From the NCBI GenBank assembly GCA_965200435.1, contig OZ241337.1, positions 2,232,001 through 2,296,000 of the forward strand: a DNA stretch of 64,000 nucleotides. Direction: 5' to 3'. The position numbers were made by a program, and so were the translations under genes. The notes under the pieces are model-generated. The model ran no database searches, was not told the DNA's origin, and saw only the letters and a list, made by a program, of their open reading frames with translations. Shown here piece after piece: positions 35,193 to 42,909 of the stretch; position 1 is the stretch's first letter, and every line of letters starts with the position of its first letter. Origin of the DNA: Bin75 sp965200435 (GTDB lineage: Bacteria; Nitrospirota; Nitrospiria; Nitrospirales; UBA8639).

Positions 35193-37079
35193 TCATTCTT
35201 CCAAGGTTGAAATGTCTCCGGGATCTTGCCCGAGTTCTTTGGCTTTTAGAACGCGGCGCATGATCTTGCCCGACCTGGTCTTGGGAAGCGAGGTGACGAT
35301 TTCGATCTCTCGAGGGACTGCAATTTTGCCCAACTCCCTTTGGACGTGAGTCTTGAGATCTTTGAGCAGGTCCGCACTTTCGTTTTGCCCCTGTTTCAGG
35401 ATTACGAAGGCTTTAATCATCTCACCCGCGGTTTTATGGGGTTTGCCGATCACCGCTGCTTCGACCACCGTGTCGTGACTGACCAGTGCGCTTTCCACTT
35501 CAGCGGTGCCGATACGGTTGCCTGCGACTTTGACCACGTCATCGGCCCGGCCCATAAACCAGAAATAGCCGTCCTCGTCTTTGTGACAGACGTCGCCTGC
35601 GGTGTAGCAGCCGGGAATGTTGTTCCAGTAGCCCAGGTATCGAGCAGGATCTTTGTGGATGGTCCGCATCATAGAAGGCCACGGTTTCTTGATGACTGCG
35701 AACCCTCCGCCGGTACCGATGCTGTTGCCGCTTTTATCCACGACGTCCGCCTCGATTCCTAAAAACGGACGTGTTGCGGAACCCGGTTTCAGTGGGACAC
35801 AGGGGAGGGGAGTCACCAGAATGGATCCGGTTTCCGTTTGCCACCAGGTATCCATGATCGGTTTATCTCCGCCCGTGACCCGGTGAAACCATTCCCAGGC
35901 TTCAGGATTGATGGGCTCACCCACCGACCCTAAGACGCGCAAGGTCGAAAGATCGTATTTTCCAGGCCAGTCTTCACCGTATTTCATGAGGAGACGGATA
36001 GCCGTTGGCGTGGTGTAGAAAATCGACACTCCATATTTCTGGATGAGATCCCACCATCGGCCCGGATTGGGGTAATCGGGTTTGCCTTCAGCCGTGAGGA
36101 TGGTCGCACCATTCAGGAGCGGACCGTACACGATGTAGCTGTGCCCCGTGACCCAGCCTGGGTCAGCCACGCAAAAATATACGTCTTCATCTTTCAGGTT
36201 GAACACGTATCTGGTGGTGATGTAGGTGCCGACCATATACCCACCGTGCACGTGGACCACTCCCTTGGGTTTGCCCGTGGTACCCGAGGTGTAAAGAAAA
36301 TAGAGGGGTGCTTCGGCGTCGAGATGTTCCGCTTCACAAGTCGTTGATTGTCCGTCAAGCCACTCATCCCAATCGAGTTCTTTTTCGGCGTCCAAGGTCA
36401 TGCCGGGTTTTTCCCGTCGCACGACAATCGTTTTCCCTATGGTCGGACAATGTGCAATCGCGTCATCCACCACCGTTTTCAGAGGAACCTGTTTGCCTCG
36501 GTCGTAGCCGTAATCCGCCGTGATGATGAGCCGGGCTTCCGCGTCGCTGATACGGGATTCCAGCGCGGGCGCACTGAAGCCCGAATAGACCACTGAGTGA
36601 ATCAGGCCGAGACGCGCACAGGCCAGCATGGCCACGATTTGTTCGGGAATTTTCGGAAGATAAATCGTGACGCGGTCACCTTGGCGCATGCCGAGGGACT
36701 TGAGGGCATTGGCGCAACGATTGACTTGGCGGTACAATTCGGCATAGGTAAAGATCCGTTCTTCGTCGTGCTCCCCCACCCAAATGATCGCGACCTTGTT
36801 CCTTCGCCATGAGTTCACGTGCCGGTCCAAACAGTTGTACGAAATATTGCAGCGTCCCCCCAAAAACCATTTGGCCCAGGGGTAGTTCCACTCCAGGACC
36901 GTGTTCCATGGGGCGAACCATTCCAGTTCTCTGGCCACGCCTTCCCAAAATTTTTCCGGATCGGCGATCGACGCCTTGTAGGCGGTTTCATAATCCTTGA
37001 TATAGGCCTGTTCCAGGGTCTGACCGGTTGGGTGGTATACGGTCGAGGTTTTCAATAACGTTTCAATGTGTTCTGCCAT
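35193..37079 (-). CDS. acs: Acetyl-CoA synthetase
   Basis: AMP-forming acetate-CoA ligase that activates acetate. ANL-family motifs: FLYTSGTTGKPKGVVHVHGGY (AMP binding), WWQTETGS, GYFWFMGRADDVVKVAGNRI hinge, and PKTRSGKIMRRVLK with the catalytic Lys that is often acetylated for control. 628 aa, close to the usual 650. The start is preceded by GAGGAG and by a promoter on the minus strand. It allows assimilation of acetate, which fits a lifestyle with some mixotrophy. Confidence 0.95.
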   Translation of the reverse strand: MAEHIETLLKTSTVYHPTGQTLEQAYIKDYETAYKASIADPEKFWEGVARELEWFAPWNTVLEWNYPWAKWFLGGRCNISYNCLDRHVNSWRRNKVAIIWVGEHDEERIFTYAELYRQVNRCANALKSLGMRQGDRVTIYLPKIPEQIVAMLACARLGLIHSVVYSGFSAPALESRISDAEARLIITADYGYDRGKQVPLKTVVDDAIAHCPTIGKTIVVRREKPGMTLDAEKELDWDEWLDGQSTTCEAEHLDAEAPLYFLYTSGTTGKPKGVVHVHGGYMVGTYITTRYVFNLKDEDVYFCVADPGWVTGHSYIVYGPLLNGATILTAEGKPDYPNPGRWWDLIQKYGVSIFYTTPTAIRLLMKYGEDWPGKYDLSTLRVLGSVGEPINPEAWEWFHRVTGGDKPIMDTWWQTETGSILVTPLPCVPLKPGSATRPFLGIEADVVDKSGNSIGTGGGFAVIKKPWPSMMRTIHKDPARYLGYWNNIPGCYTAGDVCHKDEDGYFWFMGRADDVVKVAGNRIGTAEVESALVSHDTVVEAAVIGKPHKTAGEMIKAFVILKQGQNESADLLKDLKTHVQRELGKIAVPREIEIVTSLPKTRSGKIMRRVLKAKELGQDPGDISTLEE

Positions 37080-37147
37080 GGATCACTCCTCTTAACGGGG
37101 GCAATCGTGGGAGGACGATGAATGAATGCGCACACGATGATAGGTGC

Positions 37148-37176
37148 ATTATGCGCAGGTCCACCGGATGGTGCAA
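37148..37176 (-). promoter_or_regulatory. Promoter for acs
   Basis: On the minus strand TTGCAC (37171-37176), a 17-base spacer and CATAAT (37148-37153), ~70 bases before the acs start. The -35 box sits just beyond the stop of the DUF4301 gene, so acs can be expressed separately. Confidence 0.55.
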
Positions 37177-37186
37177 GATTCTTTTG

Positions 37187-38731
37187 TCAGAGCCGTTCCG
37201 GGGGTTGGTGTTCCGGCAGGAGCAGGTCTAACACGGTTTTGACCGGATTGAACGTCAGGCGCGGCACTTCGACAAACACGGAATGCCAGTCGGCCATGCC
37301 GCCATTCCACAAGCCTGGCAATTCCAAGGCTTTCAACGCTCTGCCTTCACAGGTTTTTTTTGCGATAAACCCCGTATCGGGATTGACGAATTGAGCCAGG
37401 TTGAAGGGATGACCTCGATAGTCCCGAACGCCGCATACCAGATCCACTGGGTTAAAGTGGGTTGACGACGTGAAGATGTCCCGTTGGGTTGGCGAATCGA
37501 GATCGATCTGAGAGGATTCCACGATTTGCAGCGAGGTGGTGCCGTCCTCTCCTTCCACCCAGAAGGGCCCGCCGCCCGGATGATCCACGTTGGGGACCAT
37601 GCCGCAGACGCGGATGGGGCGGTTCAGCCGTTTGAAGAGCCACTGCGACTTTTGTGAGTGACGGTATGCGCTCCATTCAGCGGGTAACGTCATGGCCAGC
37701 GAATGCCCGGCCCACTCTGTGATCCGGTCGATGTCAGCCGGTGACGCCGCGTTCGATTCAATCCGAGTTAACAATGAGAACAACGTGTTTTGCAACCCGA
37801 CAAGCAGACCGCCAAGTATTTTCTTATAGTCGGAGGAGGCTTGTTGCAGATGGTCGGGCACGACGTTGTCGATGTTTTTGATAAACACCACGTCGCCGTG
37901 GAGTTCCTGAAGATTCGAAAGCAATGCTCCGTGGCCAGCGGGCCGAAACAGCAAATTCCCGTGGGAGTCACGAAACGGGCGGTTGTCCATGTCAACGGCC
38001 ACGGTATTCGTCGAAGGTTTCTGAACGGAACAGTCGATGATCCACGTGGCGGTTTGTTGATCCAGTCTCTGACGGGCCTGCTCGATATGCTCCCGGATGG
38101 CACGTTGATGCTCCGCGGATACCGTGAAATGGATACGGGCACAGCCTTCGTCGTCCTGGACATACTCCGTAGCTTCCACGAGGTGTTCTTCGATCGGGGT
38201 TCGCGTCGTGCCGGCATAGCGGTGGAATGCGATCAGACCCTTGGGCAGCTTGGCGTAGTTCAGAGAATCCAGAAGGGCGTCAATGATGGGGTGGTAGTTT
38301 TTCTCGGCAATCAATCGGTCGAGTTGGTGCCCCTGATCCAACAGCGTCTTCTGCAGATCAGGGTAAAAGGCAAATTTCGAAAGACTGGAAAGAAATTGCT
38401 CCAATGGCTCGGTTATCTCGCTGGATTCTTTCTGAAGACGAGCAGACTCCAGGAACGTGAACATGCGCGTGCCGGCACCCGAAGCCGGCACAAACTTGGT
38501 CATACGGCCGCCGGCTCTGGCCTTTTCGAAATCCCGTCTTGCCCTGGGCAAATCCAATGCACCCATACGGCGAATTCCATCGTCGAGCCGGCAGGGCCTT
38601 TTCAGTGTTGTAAAGGGAATCCCGCGTTGAAACGTGGCAATCTGCTGCTGGACTGTTTGAAGGGCAATCCCCCGTTCATCGAGTTGCAGGAGATCCTTGT
38701 GCGTCAGGGCCGTTTCGAGTTGTCGAGGCAT
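37187..38731 (-). CDS. DUF4301 family protein
   Basis: 514-aa protein with the DUF4301 pattern: KDLLQLDERGIALQTVQQQI, FVPASGAGTRMF (resembling a nucleotidyltransferase-type glycine-rich loop), the LPKGLIAFHRY segment, and DNRPFRDSHGNLLFRPAGHGALL, the last two recalling UTP-sugar uridylyltransferases. The family is best known from Bacteroidetes and is uncharacterised; a nucleotide-sugar function is plausible by motif only. It lies upstream of acs on the same strand but acs has its own promoter. Confidence 0.82.
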   Translation of the reverse strand: MPRQLETALTHKDLLQLDERGIALQTVQQQIATFQRGIPFTTLKRPCRLDDGIRRMGALDLPRARRDFEKARAGGRMTKFVPASGAGTRMFTFLESARLQKESSEITEPLEQFLSSLSKFAFYPDLQKTLLDQGHQLDRLIAEKNYHPIIDALLDSLNYAKLPKGLIAFHRYAGTTRTPIEEHLVEATEYVQDDEGCARIHFTVSAEHQRAIREHIEQARQRLDQQTATWIIDCSVQKPSTNTVAVDMDNRPFRDSHGNLLFRPAGHGALLSNLQELHGDVVFIKNIDNVVPDHLQQASSDYKKILGGLLVGLQNTLFSLLTRIESNAASPADIDRITEWAGHSLAMTLPAEWSAYRHSQKSQWLFKRLNRPIRVCGMVPNVDHPGGGPFWVEGEDGTTSLQIVESSQIDLDSPTQRDIFTSSTHFNPVDLVCGVRDYRGHPFNLAQFVNPDTGFIAKKTCEGRALKALELPGLWNGGMADWHSVFVEVPRLTFNPVKTVLDLLLPEHQPPERL

Positions 38732-38804
38732 AGTGGTGCAAGACGGCTTTCGGTCGGTCGTGAACCTGCATCTTGTTCAGGGAAGACGGCTTCGTTATGC
38801 CAGA

Positions 38805-38975
38805 CTAGTCCTGTGCTCCCCCCTGTAAATATCCGAGCCCGATTTTAATGGCACGACGCGTGATTTCACACCACCGGTTTGGTGGATATTCCTCTAGAAC
38901 TTTAACAACCCGAGGATCCTGGACGTCCAGTTCAATCACCTTGAGTATCCCATCTTGAATTTTGACTTCCGCCAC
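38805..38975 (-). CDS. Small conserved-looking protein, 56 aa
   Basis: Short frame starting GTG at 38975, with a strong AAAGGAG site 8 bases upstream and a TAG stop. The product begins MAEVKIQDGILKVIELD and ends YLQGGAQD, mixing charged and hydrophobic residues like a small folded domain. It has no signal peptide or metal motif, and the family was not recognised. It ends 73 bases before the DUF4301 start on the same strand, so the two may be co-transcribed. Confidence 0.55.
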   Translation of the reverse strand: MAEVKIQDGILKVIELDVQDPRVVKVLEEYPPNRWCEITRRAIKIGLGYLQGGAQD

Positions 38976-39216
38976 AGGTTAGTCTCCTTTTTTTAACTGT
39001 TTGTTGTCATGGTTCCCAAGGCCTTCCCATAAGCCGTCCCATTGCCTCATACCCGGGGATTATCCTGACGGCATGAGTTTGCCGTACGAGATTCATGTTG
39101 TCACCTCAATGACCCATGTATTGCCGGAAGGCTCCGGATTGTGTCAGCGTCGCAAGCAATCCTTGATATGCTTTGTGTTTTGCCAACCATGCTCGCGACG
39201 CATCGGGAGGACTATC

Positions 39217-39690
39217 ATGGAACAGTTCAATGCGTTCATCACTGAAGTCAATGCATGTGTCTGGGGTCCGCCCATGCTCGGCATGTTGGGTGTCACGGGC
39301 GTATTCCTGACCCTTGGCTTGGGCTTTATGCCGTGGAGAAAAGTAGGGTGGGGCTTCACGTTGCTGTTCGACAGGATTGATTCCAACCACAAGGGAGGGG
39401 TCAAGCCCTTCAACGCACTCATGACGGCCTTATCCGCCACGGTGGGAACCGGGAATATTGCCGGCGTTGCCGCGGCCCTCGCCCTCGGAGGGCCTGGGGC
39501 GATTTTCTATATGTGGCTCATCGCGCTGTTCGGCATGGCCACCAAGTACGCCGAAGCCGTGTGTGCTGTAACCTATCGTGAAGTCGATAAGGAAGGCAAA
39601 TATGTGTATAGGTCCACCACTTGTGGCACCCGGGTGGCTGGTTCCTTCTTTTGTAGGGCTGGGGGTGTCGGGGTACGCCGGTTTGGCTAA
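39217..39690 (+). pseudogene. Truncated sodium/alanine symporter (AgcS family)
   Basis: ATG 39217 with GGGAGG upstream opens a clear AgcS/SSS-type alanine-sodium symporter: MPWRKVGWGFTLLFDR, the hallmark LSATVGTGNIAGVAAALALGGPG and FGMATKYAEAVCAVTYREVD. Similarity stops at residue ~130 (KYV, base 39606). From there the frame runs through sequence resembling the end of the IS481-like element and stops at 39690. The full family length is ~450 aa, so two thirds of the protein, including most membrane helices, is missing and was not found nearby. Non-functional as a transporter. Confidence 0.85.
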
Positions 39691-39790
39691 CCCGACCTAC
39701 AAAGGCGGAGTGGCTGGTTTGTGCCCTTGGGTTGGCGGTGAGGCAGGAAAGGAGATTGCCGAACAGGGGCGTGGCCGGATGGAAGGGGAC
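39604..39790 (+). mobile_element. Degenerate ends of the IS481-like element
   Basis: GTGTATAGGTCCACCACTTG... (39604 on) aligns with the intact element end TGTATGGGGCCACCACATTTG, followed by GGCACCCGGGTGGCTGGTTC, like GGCACTCGGGTTGGTGG. A second match at ~39725-39775 (GGGTTGGCGGTGA...GGAGATTGCCG) corresponds to the next bases of the element. This decayed insertion most likely cut the symporter gene. Confidence 0.55.
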
Positions 39791-39812
39791 TGTTGTGCGC
39801 GTTGAGCCGCAG

Positions 39813-39840
39813 TTGGCGAATTCTTCGCGTTTTCTATACT
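39813..39840 (+). promoter_or_regulatory. Candidate promoter for the flavoprotein gene
   Basis: TTGGCG (39813-39818), 16-base spacer, TATACT (39835-39840), about 80 bases before ATG 39922. Confidence 0.4.
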
Positions 39841-39921
39841 ATTTTGTGGCGAGAGTGGCCTCGATCATAGCAAGAGCAGTGGACAAGAACCCGGGACACC
39901 AGAGGGAAAGGGGCGAGTTTG

Positions 39922-40833
39922 ATGAAGCGACCGCGTGAACTTTTTGTTCCTGCCGGGATAACTGACATCCATACCTACGATCCGGGAGAGATGCGAAGGA
40001 TTGCCTTGACGTTGCCGGAGACCTTCGAAGTCGATGGACGCCCCGTTCCGGTTCACGATCGTATGTGTCCAGGCGCGGCGTTTTTGGTGAAACCCTTTGG
40101 TACCCGGACGCAAAAGTATCGGCGCAGAATGTATACGCGCTCCAATTGTTCCGATGAAAGCCCGCGAGTACTGGAAACGATTATCAATGATACGCATAAG
40201 GAAAAAGCCGATACCTCTCCTTGGTGGCAGACCGATGAGGTCGTGCAGCGTCATCGTACGGGTGGCGCAATCGACGTGTGCGTGAATTATGATGAAAGCC
40301 GTTCGGAACTGGTCGTGTATCAAAACAGTCAGACGATTGACTCGACCACCCTGGTGTTGGAAGACGATCACGAATGGCGCACCATGCGGATCGTGGCGTT
40401 GGCGTTCTCAACGGGCATTACGCCGTTTTTGTCGTATCTGCGGCATATGCAAGCCAGAGCCTTTGGAGCCTTGGACGGAACAGCCGAAGGGCATTTTACC
40501 CTTATTGTGAGCGTCAAAACTCCTCGCCAGTTGATGGAGCATCAGGCCTTGCTGGATCTGGCCCGGGAAATGCCGCAACAGTTTTCGTATCATCCCGTGC
40601 TGACCCGGGAATGGCCGGAGGATTGGCCGCACGTGAAGGGACGTATCATGCAAGTCTGGACGAATGGGGATGATGCCCCACGCGTGAACCTTGAGCCGCT
40701 CATGGCGTTGGAACCCAACCTGGGGCAGTGTCACGTCCGGTTTTGTGGAAATGATCTGGCCAAGGATCACCTTGTCCTGGGGTTGGAGCAAGCAGGACAG
40801 GCTCCGCTCAGCTTCCGGGCTGAAACGTGGTAA
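39922..40833 (+). CDS. Ferredoxin-NADP reductase-like flavoprotein
   Basis: FNR-superfamily features: RMYT (residues 69-72) fits the RxY[ST] FAD-binding motif, FSTGITPFLSYLRHM (162-176) matches the NADP-binding GTGI.PF.S motif (Ser replacing the first Gly), and FCGN (274-277) fits the C-terminal CGN/CGP motif. 303 aa. The segment between RMYT and STGITPF is rich in charged residues and lacks an obvious flavin-phosphate loop, so it diverges from standard FNR. ATG 39922 follows AAAGGGG. Electron donor and acceptor are unknown. Its 3' end overlaps the convergent gene by 67 bases. Confidence 0.65.
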   Translation: MKRPRELFVPAGITDIHTYDPGEMRRIALTLPETFEVDGRPVPVHDRMCPGAAFLVKPFGTRTQKYRRRMYTRSNCSDESPRVLETIINDTHKEKADTSPWWQTDEVVQRHRTGGAIDVCVNYDESRSELVVYQNSQTIDSTTLVLEDDHEWRTMRIVALAFSTGITPFLSYLRHMQARAFGALDGTAEGHFTLIVSVKTPRQLMEHQALLDLAREMPQQFSYHPVLTREWPEDWPHVKGRIMQVWTNGDDAPRVNLEPLMALEPNLGQCHVRFCGNDLAKDHLVLGLEQAGQAPLSFRAETW

Positions 40834-41321
40834 CGATCATGGTTCTCGCAGCGCACCGGGCGGGGAGAGGTGAGGGCGGCTTGGTCCGGGGTCAGCGGAG
40901 GATAGAACGTGACGCGCGTGGCTTCGATATTGTTCAATAACCGGTGGCCATTGGCTTCTCGTTCTTGCCAGAAAATACCCTCAACCTCAACGGTGTGACC
41001 GGTGGTCATCTGGATGTCCCCTATGGTCCGGTCGTGTCGCCCGAATACGAGCACGCGCTCGGGTCCTTTTTTGAGGTAGAACACAAAATTGATGAAATGT
41101 TTCGAGTCGTCGAGGTGCAGTTCCAGGCGCGTGACGGTTCCCCGGATTCTGACCGGTTTCAGATGGTAGTGGCTGGGGCTTTCAAGGAGTTTCGTGATGG
41201 TGCCAATTTCAAGAAACCGTTCATTTTGAACGAGTTGGGGGAAATGTGGGGATGGGGAATGGTCGGAGATCGTCTGTCCCGACAGACCTGATACGATGAG
41301 CCCTAACCAGAGGATGCACAT
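40767..41321 (-). CDS. Exported protein of unknown function, 184 aa
   Basis: The N-terminus MCILWLGLIVSGLSGQT is a signal peptide. The mature part reads ITKLLESPSHYHLKPVRIRG and VEVEGIFWQE, a beta-rich pattern like an OB-fold (compare proteins with a KPVRIRGTV core). Three cysteines and a His near the C-terminus (RCENHDRYH, GACPACS) could bind metal. AAGGGG precedes the ATG. The last 67 bases overlap the opposite gene, so the true stop region is shared. Confidence 0.6.
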   Translation of the reverse strand: MCILWLGLIVSGLSGQTISDHSPSPHFPQLVQNERFLEIGTITKLLESPSHYHLKPVRIRGTVTRLELHLDDSKHFINFVFYLKKGPERVLVFGRHDRTIGDIQMTTGHTVEVEGIFWQEREANGHRLLNNIEATRVTFYPPLTPDQAALTSPRPVRCENHDRYHVSARKLSGACPACSNPRTR

Positions 41322-41440
41322 ATTTTCCCCTTACCTTCATGGCGTTGACACACTGTCTCATGTATTTTTCCCAAGAGCAAGAGCGGTCTGTCTTGCGGTG
41401 AATCAGTCGGCATGGTTCCGAAGACCTGGGTGCTCCGAGG

Positions 41441-41911
41441 TCAGGCGCAGTTCCGCAACATGTCTTGTAACCAGTCGAAGGCTTCATGATAAATACCCGG
41501 GCAGGTACTTTCTCGAGGTCCGGCCACGTTCAGAACCGTCATGCCCGCATGGAAAATCCACGAGGCCACGTCACGGGGATTCGGTTTTGTCGTCAAATCG
41601 ATGACGCGATAGGGCTTGTGAAGGTGGCGAGCGGTGTGAATCGTCAGGGCTGTGCCGCCTGTGGGGTCCCGGCGGGTCAGGATTAACGTCCCATCCGCGT
41701 CACGGACGTTCCACCGTGTTCGTTGGGCATAATGCGGCGAAGGCGTTTCCTGTAACGGGTACGTTACCGGAATCCTGTCATCTTCAGCCCGTCGTCCCTT
41801 TGGGCACCAACCGCCAATTTGCAGTCCGGCAGCCAGGGCCACGTCGAGGGCTGCCCGGTCAACCCCTGTTTGTCCGCCTGAAATCAACTTGGCAAGAGGG
41901 TTGCGTGACAT
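41441..41911 (-). CDS. Putative molybdenum carrier protein (MoCo carrier-like)
   Basis: 156-aa Rossmann-like protein of the putative molybdenum carrier family: KLISGGQTGVDRAALDVAL, GGWCPKGRRAEDD, TRWNVRDADGTLILT, GGTALT and LNVAGPRES. Related to the lysine decarboxylase/LOG fold. A cofactor-carrier role is known only from algae; in bacteria the function is unproven. Transcribed away from the DnaJ gene; no partner in the immediate vicinity, although moaA is at the window start. Confidence 0.8.
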   Translation of the reverse strand: MSRNPLAKLISGGQTGVDRAALDVALAAGLQIGGWCPKGRRAEDDRIPVTYPLQETPSPHYAQRTRWNVRDADGTLILTRRDPTGGTALTIHTARHLHKPYRVIDLTTKPNPRDVASWIFHAGMTVLNVAGPRESTCPGIYHEAFDWLQDMLRNCA

Positions 41912-42055
41912 CGCGACAACAGATGCTCCAGGGTGTGAGCGTGGAATACAGGGATGTTGCCACCAGCGTTATACCATACCGCATGAGGGGGGCGCAGGCA
42001 CAGCTTGTTCTGCAACCCCATCCCCCGCTATGATCGAAACAGCCGGTGAGCATTG

Positions 42056-42724
42056 ATGGCACGAATTCATCTCGACTACTACGTCACCCTGGAGGTGACA
42101 CCACAGGCCTCGGACGAAGAAATTAAACGGGCCTATCGGAAACTTGCGCTCAAATATCATCCCGATCGCAATCAAGGAAACAGTCAGGCTGAAGAAAAAA
42201 TACGGGAAATCAATGCCGCCTATGAAGTACTCGGTGATCCTGAAGCCCGGAAGTCCTACGAACGGCTGCGATTCGGGGGGCATGGCCGGCAATCGGATTT
42301 CGCCCAGGAGCCTGCAGAAACCGTTAATCCGGGCGTTGTTCTCGAGGCCATGGAGAAAAAGTTATGGGAGGAAGGCCGCCTGGAGATTTTCCGGATGCTG
42401 ATGCACGACCTTTCCCTGGTGAAACGGGAATTGGCCGACATTCGCAACACCACGGTTGCCACATTGGGCTATGACAAATTTCATGAAGAGACCGTGAAGG
42501 TGCATGCCAAACACGCTATCGAGACAATCGTGACCCCCGGGATGGACGAACGAAAAGAACGCTTGCTGGACGTGGCCTTGCATATGATGCTGTCTCAAGG
42601 AGTCGACGGACGCGGAGGGCAGGAAGGCACGGAATGGGTTAAACGGCAATTGGCCTCGGCGTTTCACCGGGGCCGGGTCGATGGCTATTGTGAAGCCTGC
42701 GAGTTGCTCTACGTGCGCAGGTAG
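42056..42724 (+). CDS. DnaJ-domain protein
   Basis: N-terminal J domain (residues ~5-70: DYYVTLEVTPQASDEEIKRA, with the HPD triad in YHPDRNQ) that would stimulate an Hsp70 ATPase. It lacks the Gly/Phe region and zinc fingers of true DnaJ. The remaining ~150 residues are helical and charged, with a WVKRQL...CEACELLYVRR end, and are not recognised. 222 aa. ATG 42056 follows GGTGAG; an in-frame TTG is just upstream. Acts probably as a specialised co-chaperone. Confidence 0.82.
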   Translation: MARIHLDYYVTLEVTPQASDEEIKRAYRKLALKYHPDRNQGNSQAEEKIREINAAYEVLGDPEARKSYERLRFGGHGRQSDFAQEPAETVNPGVVLEAMEKKLWEEGRLEIFRMLMHDLSLVKRELADIRNTTVATLGYDKFHEETVKVHAKHAIETIVTPGMDERKERLLDVALHMMLSQGVDGRGGQEGTEWVKRQLASAFHRGRVDGYCEACELLYVRR

Positions 42725-42909
42725 CCTGTGATCCGTGTTCCGTCCCAGGCCTGGTGGCGTGACAGAAAGCACTGTCAACGAATTGGTGAAGATTGACAGG
42801 GATGACAGAAAGAGGGGCGGGGCTCATGGTCGGGGTTGGATCCGTTGTGCAGAGGCTAGGCAGAGACGTTTGTTGAGGCGCGGACGCGACACGCGTCCGC
42901 ACCGTCAGC

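Noticed and set aside
42006..42035. TTGTTC-18-TATGAT promoter candidate before the DnaJ-domain gene
   Set aside because: Weak match to both boxes; not distinguishable from chance.
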